Assembly (NCBI GenBank): GCA_003194525.1
Contig: NBIV01000022.1
Location: 186,001-250,000, forward strand
Direction: 5' to 3'
DNA: 64,000 nucleotides
Source of the DNA: Gracilariopsis chorda
Taxonomy: Eukaryota > Rhodophyta > Florideophyceae > Gracilariales > Gracilariaceae
Positions 55,637 through 64,000 of this stretch are shown in pieces. Each line of letters starts with the position of its first letter. Within the stretch, counting starts at the first letter, position 1. The position numbers and the translations under genes were made by a program. The notes below the pieces were generated by a model. That model saw only the letters and a program-made list of their open reading frames with translations. It was not told where the DNA came from and did not search any database.

Positions 55637-57250
55637 TTATGGCCTGTTTTGGACCGACAGTGACTTAAAACAATTATCGGGGATGGCGGACCGTCGGAGC
55701 CATGTATCATTCTTAGGCTCGTAGCTTATCCAGCGGACTTTGTAGCGCACTTCTCGTTCATGTTTTACCTCAGCTGAGAAGATGCCGTCAGTAGCATATT
55801 CCAGTAGGTCACAAAATTCGACGTCCTCTGGTAAATGCGTTTGGTCTAGAGGACCGTATCCAATGGTGTGCAAAAAAGCATCGTCGGGAGCGCAATCTAG
55901 ATGGTCCGATATTTCCTCGATAAGTGGGATGTCTGCCAGAGGTTCGTAGCCATTTGGAAAATGATCTTCTGGATCTGCCAAGTCGTGTGGCTCCTGACGG
56001 ATCGTAGGGTTAGTACCCAGGGGTTCTGGTGAGGTGGCAAGCTGGGTTTGGGCTGCCGGTTGAGCATGCCAGTTCCTTGAGGCAATAGAATGTAGACGAG
56101 GGGTCAGGGAGATTCGTTAAATGGTGACTGTGTCCTGAAGGCCATCGAGGTCAATATTAACCGTGTGTCCTCAGGATTTGAGGACCTTGAAGGGCCCAGT
56201 GGATTTAGGTAAACGTTTGTTGGTGATGTCCTTGGCTTCTTGTTTTTCTTTCAGTGGTCTGTTCAAATGGACATAACCTCTTATGGCTATTTGAGGCGAA
56301 AACCAAATGGATCTATCAAATTCGGCCTTAAAACGTGCCTTAGCTATGTCCAATGTGGTTTTCGTAGCCCTACGGATGGCATTAATTCGCTTACGCGAAT
56401 ACCGTTTGGCCTGGGCTGGGTTCATTTCTCCCGTTATGTCCTGAAGTGTGGGGATGTCCTGCAGGTCAACCATGTACGGCTCGGTGCACGTAGTAGGGTG
56501 AGTTCGAAGGGATTCGTACCAGGAGATTTATGCATCTGGGTATTATGTGCATATACCAAAGGCTGGACATACTCATCCCAGTCCAATTGGTGCTCGGAAA
56601 GGTAATGAAATAACTTCATGGCCAGGGTTCTGTTGAGTCTTTCTGCTTTTCTAGTGGTTTGACGGTGATAGGCGGTGGTAAGGAGATGTTTTGGACCTAA
56701 AGCCGAGCACAAGTGCTCGAAAAACTTTGAAATAAATTGAAAGCCATTTTACGTAAGGAGATAAAGCGGAATTGCATAAAGATATATCGAATGGACGAGA
56801 AAAGCCATGGCGACTTCCGTAACGGTTGTGGATTTAAGCAAAATTGTCCCGGTTAGCTTATTAAGCCGATCAGTAATCACTAATATACACCGGTTATCAT
56901 GGGTCGATTTCGGCAATAACCCCAAGATGTCCATCGCGATGAACTCCAAAGGCCCGGCCGTGGGGAATAGCTTCAATTTCCATTGGTGTCACGCTTTCGT
57001 CCCTCGGACTCTCGCAGATGCTGCAAACGTCCTTGCCATTCTATCACATCATAGGCCATAAAAAGCTAGTAGAAATATTTCCCCATGCTCCGGTACATAC
57101 CCGTACCTCCAGGATGGCCAGCTAATCTCGGATAGTGAGCGAGGTATAGCAGGCATGCTTGCAAAGCCTTGGGCACCACCCTTCGTGAAAGATAACCTGT
57201 GGCGCCTTATCTTATCGATGGTGGCTAACCATTTGAAGCTGTGGTTGGGA
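55637..57250 (-). pseudogene. Ty3/gypsy chromovirus integrase and chromodomain
   Basis: Minus-strand pieces: a degraded HHCC zinc end (AGHPGGT.MYR.MGKYFY, near 57130-57060), integrase core FIAMDILGLLPKSTHDNRC (first catalytic Asp, about 56930), then YLLT-stop-NGFQFISKFF, where the second catalytic Asp is a TAA (56749-56751), QTTRKAERLNRTL with the third acidic residue (56660), AQAKRYSRKRINAI.. and a C-terminal chromodomain VRYKVRWISYEPKNDTWLRR (about 55720). Several stops and frame changes. Reverse transcriptase is absent, so there is an internal deletion between gag (57530 onward) and integrase. Confidence 0.75.
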
Positions 57251-57529
57251 TACAACCCATCCAGGACGGGTAAGACGGGATCCGTTTGAGGCAGGATCGA
57301 GTGGAGTGGCCTGCATCCGTGCCGCATTAGCACAGAAAGTGGGATCTTCCTCCGAAATTGGCGCGAACGTTGACGGCAAGTTCGTAGAACCAAATGATTC
57401 AGATTGGCTCCCAGTATACTGAGACTTGTTCTTATCCACGCTCGCAGTATTGCCCTGGAGAAAAGAAATCGATTGTGATGGCTCTTTTATTAAAATACCT
57501 CTCTCGGACTAGAGTTTTGGTTGACTACG

Positions 57530-58758
57530 TCAAGCGTGGGTTTCTCCCTCGTCTTCAGCATAGTGGACCATGTCAAGGTGTGAAATCTTCCCTTTATGCT
57601 CAAAGTATCCTGAAACAAGTGCTCGTACTGCAGGATCGAATCCATCACCGAACATAATACACCGCTCTTGTGCAGAGTACACGTTTACACAACGGTGAAA
57701 CGCTTTATTCACCCGTTTGAGTAGACCGTTTCGGTTTGACCAGACGTCTGCTCCGTAACATGTAGCTCTAGCATCACCGTGTGGATGGGGTTTCTCGTAG
57801 TGTATGATCTGAGAAGGTTATGGAGAGTTTCCGGCCAGCAGGTTACTTTTCATTTCGAAGCTTTCAAGGTTTCTCGAACGTAATTGAACTAATCTTCAGA
57901 AATGTCGTTTAGGAAATACGGTAACCCGAGTTCCGCTGGAGCTTCACTTATGTAAAGTATATCAGCCTCCTGAACGAACCTGGCTAGGACTTCGAGCACC
58001 AGACTTGAATTTTCTCTTGAGAAACGACTCGGTTGAGAAGTGATACTCATGCGTTGAATGCAATCCTTAACCTTGCCGTTACCTCGGGCAGACCGAGTAG
58101 ATGAAGCATCATGCAATTGATAGTAACAATACGATAAGAATTTCCAGTGGAGCGGATTTGCAGGCCTTAAATCTGTGAGTCTCAGATGACGTCTACCTTC
58201 CTCGCGAGAAGACATCACTCCCTTAGTAGTGTAAGTTGCCCTAGAATTTGTCACACAGTACTTCCTCCGTTCATTATGGAAATCCGTGGAACGGCGATCA
58301 GTATCAGATTCTGACAAATCCGAATCACGTTAATGAACATCCTTTTTTGATTTACGGGCTTGTTGTTTGTCCGAGCGGCGAATTGAATTGATGGAGACGA
58401 CATCTTTTTCCGCTTCTGCCGGCGCTTCTGTATCCATACGGATGGTAGCTTCCAGTGTATCCAGACGAACGTGCACACGTTCCATGGCCACCTGAACGTC
58501 ATTGACAAACTTCTTGAAGTCCTTCATAAAGGGATTCAAAGGACCCAGACATTCCAAAATGGAGTTCAAATCTCGACGTAAGAGCCAGATATCTCCTGAA
58601 ACATCCCAAAGTTGGGCATTTTCGACTTTTTGACGAAGGTTGTTCACCTCTTCGAGGAGAGACACATGTGCCACTTTACAGATGTGGATCATCGACTCCA
58701 GTCCAGGAAACTCAGCTGAGTCCATACGAAGGTAAAACATAGACGACATTTTGACCAC
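57530..58758 (-). pseudogene. Ty3/gypsy gag belonging to the chromovirus
   Basis: From the ATG at 58758: a coiled-coil head (HVSLLEEVNNLRQKVENAQL, FVNDVQVAMERVHVRLDTLE), a TAA at 58330, then in the same frame a capsid-like part (PANPLHWKFLSYCYYQLHDA, VLEVLARFVQEADILY) to 57889, and after a frame change FDPAVRALVSGYFEHKGK with LDMVHYAEDEGETHA (to 57530). The order fits gag upstream of a deleted pol. Confidence 0.6.
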
Positions 58759-59180
58759 GGGGTGCTACAGGCTAGGTTATAGCCTGTGCAGCAGACGCAA
58801 CAGAGGGCGCTCGTCTGATATTCTGATCAGCTTCATTGTTGTTCCGAGGTTCCGGAACAAATTTCTGCGGGGGCGTTGCAACTTGCAGAGGTATATCAAC
58901 AGCGTGTGTAGAACCAGTCCGAGAATTAGGAGCTGGTGGCAGCATACTGCATGTCATTCAACCTAGTGCTCGGAGCTTTGATGAAATCAAATCAGAAGTT
59001 TCCAACGAACTAGAGGAACACAACGGACTTGATAGTTTAATTCGAAAACTGGAACAGCACAAAATTGCACAAAGTGATCAACCCAATTGTAGAAACCCCG
59101 ATTCTAGGTCAGTAGACCACTTGTGATGCAATAAACCTAGGCGGGCGATCCTTTTAAGGTGTTTGCGGCCTTGTTTGATT
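58759..59180. other. Short plus-strand frame before repeat B copy 2
   Basis: A plus frame ending at the TGA 59124-59126 reads RSFDEIKSEVSNELEEH then LDSLIRKLEQHKIAQSD, helical and plausible as the C-terminal end of a protein. Repeat B starts about 55 bp later. It may be an upstream frame of the element that carries repeat B. Confidence 0.35.
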
Positions 59181-60083
59181 GCAAGGTAGGCATAGCGAAA
59201 CGGACCTCCGTACCACACGGTGTTCGACTGTACAACCAAGGTGGCTTCTGGCTATACCGACGGCGTTATTACCGAGACCTGGGCTAGTAGCTCGTCAACC
59301 TAGTACACAGGCCCATGGAAGCGGTGTTCCGATCCACCTCGAATCCAAAAGGAAAAGAGAAAAGGGGAAATAACATAAGAAAAGGGGGAAATAACATAAG
59401 AAATGGGTACAACCTGGGGGGTCGTGCAGAAAGCCGAAAGATACCCAGCGGTGGTGGTGTTGCTTATTCAGCCAGGACGGCAAAACCAAATACTGAGTCA
59501 AACGGCTATCTGTTCCCACAATGAAAAGTAACCAATACGATACGACCAGGGAGGACTGGGCAAACCCACAGGGTAAGACATATCAGAGGTCTTGGCTGAT
59601 TATGTGGGGGTGAGTATAACGAGACCGAACGCGGTAAAGCCCCAGAAGGCGTTGGTCACTGCGCGCAAGCGATAAACTCAGAGCCTAGTCACAGCTTACT
59701 TTTACGTCAGGGTGGGAGGGCAGGGGCGTCCTCTGGTAAGTACTATGTGTTCATAATAATACTAAGAATACTACTACTGTAGTGGGCCACACGTGTGGTA
59801 CACACGTTTGTGTCACTGAAAGGAATGGACGGCCACGGCGCACCACGACATTTGTGAATCTTGCTAGCCATGAATAATGTCCATATGTTTACCATGCGTC
59901 CATTTATTCCAGATATCATAGAAAGCATCCATGATGGTTCCAAAATAACAATTAAAACTCATATCGAATTTCACACAACATTTCCAAGGGTTTACTCATA
60001 CCTGAATTGAACCAATGCCACGTTGGTACTGAATCATTCATGATTCACGTAGCCTTGAGGGTATGCGCATACACATTGTTCTA
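59181..60083 (+). repeat. Long repeat B, copy 2
   Basis: Partner of 48229-49098. It carries a local duplication of GGGAAATAACATAAGAAA (about 59367-59402) absent from copy 1. Homology stops at TCTACA, just where copy 1 approaches its reading frame, so this copy lacks the frame and repeat A. Confidence 0.75.
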
Positions 60084-60798
60084 CATTTGGAATCAAAGTG
60101 CACAACGTTAGCCTTCGCAATTTGGAGAAGTAGAAAGTACTGTTCCAGTTTGTCTAGCCGCTTATTTACGACGAAGCGTTTTGCACAGAACAATTCCAGT
60201 TTTTTTATATTTAGGTTAATCGAAACAGAGAGATATTTAGAGCTTCTATTGTAGCGATGCCAACCAATGGGAAAAGGTGTGTGAGACAATCTGAAGGGAT
60301 GTGTGCAACAACTGGGAATAAATTTATGAAGACTATTCTTCTGGCAGGTCGATGATCGTCATTTCTTGAGGCAATACAAGAAAAAGCTCACGTTATTTAC
60401 GCTATCGTTCTTACTAATTGCAATGCTTCTCTACTCAGTGCCACTTTACAGTCTTCTTTCTTCAATTGTCAGCGCCAGAGATAGTACCCATTACCCTATT
60501 TTCATTCTGCTTCGTATTGACGTCCACGTCAATTTATTCAATGAAAATGAGTAAGAAACTTGGTGTGGACAATATAGTTACGAAAAGCCTTTGTCAATAT
60601 CCTATAATCATCGAAAAAATCTCACGTATGTTGCCATTGCTCGTCGTGCATACTTGAATGTTTCATGAGAGTTAGCCATTGATAACTTCGACTTCTTCGG
60701 CGGTGCGCAAGAATATGATCAACTTCAAAAAGTGGCACAGCAGCTTTAGAGTCGACTGAGACGAGAATTGATCGCACTCTCTAAGCGAGACCAGCACG
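60084..60798. other. No gene; possible LTR zone of the right-hand gypsy
   Basis: AT-rich, with short frames only. It lies 3' of the integrase of the next element, where its LTR would be expected, but no ends were recognised. Confidence 0.35.
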
Positions 60799-63700
60799 TC
60801 ACTTTCGGTGTGGCATTTTGTGCGATAATCGCACAACAAGATAATTACGAATATGAGATGGAAGCTGCGGACGAACAGCATACCTCCTAACCAGCTCCAC
60901 GATCCTAAACGGGCTATATCGTCTAGCAGATAACGTAGAACATTGGTGCGCATTGGTGTAAGAGTCGGTAAACAACTTTTGAGGTATCCAGAACAGATCT
61001 GCTACCTTATCCGACAGCTTCCAAAAATTATAAACACTACATTCTGCAATTTGTTTAGCTTTCGCCAGCAGGTGAGCATATTGTGCATCTTCCATCACAC
61101 AGTGTAGGCGTTCGCCAAATTCAGAAAACGATTCGAGCTTACTCTTCTTGCCAATCACCATATGCAGGGGGTCTGTTGGTTTCCATCCCAAATCTATTTC
61201 CAAAGGGCAAATTCGCAGATCTTCGGACACAGCTGAGTTATACGCAAACTCTGCACATGAGAGAAAAAGGTCCCAGTCATACTGTTCATAGTTACAGGAA
61301 CAACGAATGTAGTTCTCCACTATTTTCTTCATCACCTTCGATGCGCAATCCGTCTTGGGATGCTTCGCCAACGACATGTGAAGCATAACGCCACAAGGCT
61401 TCATACGATCCTCCCAGGACTGGGATGTAAACCTCAGATCTCGATCAGAAGTGAGATCACCCGAAAGTCCATGATTGTGGAAACTGTGGGTGAAAAAGGA
61501 AAGTGCTATATCAGAAGCTTGATCTGTGTCCTTACAAGCAATAAACCGGACCCGTCGAGACGAACTTTCAACCCAAGTTGAAATAGCATCGCAGCCAAGT
61601 GGAGTTCTAGGGAGCTTTACAATAAAATCTGTGGCCATCAGACCCTATCGACGAGCTGGGACTGAAACAGCTGTAGGTTCATTCAAACTCTGGCCATGAA
61701 AGTCTTTCTGCTGCTGACACACCGAACGTCTATCATAATACTGACGGATCTGTTTAGTCTTATGTTTCCCATGAAACTCACTAAGCCGTGCTGGAGTCTC
61801 AGCAAACGCAAAGTGACCGGCTAGCTTGGAATTGTGGGCAAGGTCAAGGACCAACTTTCGTGCATGAGAGGAAACACATAGCTTTTCTTTGTAAAAAAGG
61901 TACGAATTGCGTATAGAGAACCAGAGGAGCAGCTCTTGAAGTTTTCCTTGCTGGTTAAGATGCTCAGGCCATGTTCCTTTCAACGCGGCCATAATAAGCC
62001 CGAATTGCTGGTCCTCTTCATACCGGCAAGTAACCACCGGAAGGTCTATAAACGATGGCGTGCGGCACTGCACCTATTGGATAGCCAGGAGGTCAGGTAT
62101 TCGAGATATAGAATCTTCAAAGACATGAATCTTTCCGCGGAATAGGTTAATCTCTCTAATACTAAGAGAAATAATAATATCAAGCCAGCGCGCTCCAAGT
62201 CGATTGAGGGAGTTCTTGGTCAAGAAATGCTTCACAATCTAAGTATCTGTCAGAACGTCGAACGTAGACACTTCCAAGAAGCACCAACACCTTTGAAGCG
62301 CCACAATAAGAGCCAAAGGTTCTCTCTCATTTGCCATGTAGTTTTACTCTGCTTCCGTAAGCTTCTTCGATGTGTAGGCTCTAGTTCTGTCAAGACCGTC
62401 AGGGTCAATTTGCTTGAGTGTGCCCCAACAGCTATTTGCAAAGCATCGATTTAAACGCGAAAAGGCCTGGACCAGTCGGGAGGAACGAGTACAGGAGCAG
62501 TCATTAGCGTGCAATTCAAATATTCAAACGCGTCTTTAGCACAGTGGTCCCAATTACGTATACCCGAATGTTGTTGGAGAAAGCCGTACAAAAGGGCTGC
62601 GCAAGCAGAAAAGTTAAAGATGAAACAGCAAAAGAACTGCATCAGCCTCAGGAAGCTACGAAGCTTTGTCAGGTTGATTGGACGAGGCCAGTTCCGGATG
62701 ACATCGAATTTGTGAGGATGAACGCCTAGCCCATCGAAACCAACAACAAAACCCAGAAATTCCACTTTGTCCTTCATAGACGCGCATTTCTTGGAAGACG
62801 CATAGAACTTATGCTCCTTCAAATGGCTCAAGGCCAGTCCAATATGCTCCAGATGCTCCTCTCTTTTATTGCTGTATATCAGGATACCGTCAATATACAG
62901 AAGCAGGAAAAGATTAAAAGCCGTTTTCTCGATACCCAAAAGACACAGTCGGATCTGATGCAAGCCTGTCTTCAGATCTAACTTAGAAAAATAGCAGGCC
63001 TTACATAACCCGTCAAACCTTTCATCACAACGCGGCAGGGATGCATTGTAGCGCTTTTTGATACGTTTGATTCCACGATAGTCAACTCCACCACGCAGAA
63101 GACGCCCAAGTTCTTTCACAAGAAACAAAGAACTCGCATAAGGTGATCGAATTGGGCGTATCTTACCAGACCGCAGCAGCTTGTCCACGCAGTTGCAGGC
63201 AGCGACCAGCTCTGCAGGCGATAATTGATACAACGGGCGATGGTGTAGGACTGTAAACTAACATTTCAATAGCATGCTCCAAGTCACGCTTAGTTGGTAA
63301 GCCATCAGTTAGTGCCTCTTGAAAGAACTCCTCAAGTTCTTCCAGCAATTCACGCAGTTCAGCATCGTTTTCATTCAATAAGTCTGCTTTCGCTCCAGCA
63401 GACGCAGTCACCTCAGAGAAACAAACTTCAACGACATTAAAGACCTCTAAGCCCTGCTTCGGACGATGCAGTAGAATTCTGAAGCGATTCACTTGCAGGT
63501 TGTGAACTTCCAGCCGAGAAAAGCGTGGTACAGTATTAGCACGCAACGGCTGATATCGCACGAGCACTATGCGCTCGACATAATCAGCATCTGGAAATTC
63601 ATTAACGTGTTAAAGCATGCCCAGTAGCACATCATAGCGACAGTCGGCAACATCCCAGTTTCTGGAATAAGAATATGGGCCAGTACGGATTGTTCCATTC

Positions 63701-63879
63701 GCAATAATCTCCATTGCAATTTCATTGGTCCCTCGCTTTGGGTAATTGACGTCGACCAAAGCTGGTGATAAAGTCAATTGATGTTTTTGTGCTGTGTTAA
63801 ACTTCCCAAAAACTACGGTCGCAGTACAACCACCGTCTTTCGATACCCAGAATGAGATATCATGATATGTCCCATCCAT
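60799..63879 (-). pseudogene. Ty3/gypsy pol: protease end, RT, RNase H end, integrase
   Basis: Minus strand, from high to low: protease tail ADCRYDVLLGML (63640), linker, RT with YQLSPAELVAACNCVDKLL, SGKIRPIRSPYASSLFLVKE and YFSKLDLKTGLHQIRL, then a jump from KTAFN directly to LLYIDGILIYSNKREEHLEH, so part of the palm is deleted and the YxDD box reads YIDG. Next come RNase H/zinc-finger text (61645-62073) and integrase TDFIVKLPRTPLGCDAI, LTSDRDLRFTSQSW and HPKTDCASKVMKKIVENY. The last should carry the catalytic Glu but has Lys. In-frame stops lie near 63610 and 61642, with a frame change near 63235. It continues towards the window edge. Confidence 0.82.
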
Positions 63880-64000
63880 GACTAAAAAGAAAACACACTT
63901 TAGCTCAGTGGAACCCCCAGTAGTTTGGTTCTGGAACGATATGTCTGATTGAAACCTCCTTCATTGCATGTAAAGCATGCATTGTTTCAAGTATATTTGA
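63880..64000. other. Window edge; upstream part of the gypsy protease/gag
   Basis: The protease catalytic DTG/DSG region would lie here or beyond the edge; none was read with confidence. Confidence 0.3.

Overview
This window is nuclear eukaryotic DNA. Intron-poor single-exon genes, one gene with two short GT..AG introns (76 and 60 nt, with CTAAT/CTAAC branch-point-like sites), and a dense load of decayed DNA transposons and retrotransposons point to a compact-gene, transposon-rich eukaryote. A multicellular red alga is my best guess, but that is inference from gene style, not from a diagnostic marker.

Layout. (1) 1-11.6 kb is transposon territory: a broken Plavaka/KDZ-like transposase (minus), a Ty1/copia element (minus) split by a nested PIF/Harbinger element (5310-8689) whose removal restores the copia gag frame, then a pogo-like transposase remnant (plus). 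(2) 12.3-32 kb is the gene island. It holds three divergent paralogues of an unrecognised family (12290-13882 plus; 15247-16752 minus, with an added C-terminal bZIP; 17396-18487 minus), a 1343-residue membrane-anchored protein with Sel1/TPR-like helices (19975-24006 minus), a spliced signal peptidase subunit 3 gene (25895-26567 plus), THO complex subunit 1 (28054-29535 plus) and a ZIP metal transporter (30928-32007 minus). (3) 32.6-40 kb holds palindrome-ended MITE-like elements, a Helitron Rep/helicase reading frame with four in-frame stops and no frameshift, and a 68-bp tandem array. (4) 40-64 kb is mostly retroelement debris: a pogo-like transposase split by an inserted repeat, three Ty3/gypsy bodies (two with chromodomain or integrase remains), a lone chromodomain scrap, and two long repeat families (A and B) that flank an unrecognised ~285-codon reading frame. 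That last unit looks like a multi-copy element I cannot assign.

How the genes relate. The host genes do unrelated housekeeping jobs: mRNA export, ER secretion and metal uptake. The three-paralogue cluster is the only set that looks functionally linked. Its members share an N-terminal domain, and one has a DNA-binding dimerisation domain, so a regulatory family is a reasonable inference. Everything outside the island reads as mobile DNA, and most of it is dead. Several bodies decayed by in-frame stop gain rather than frameshift.
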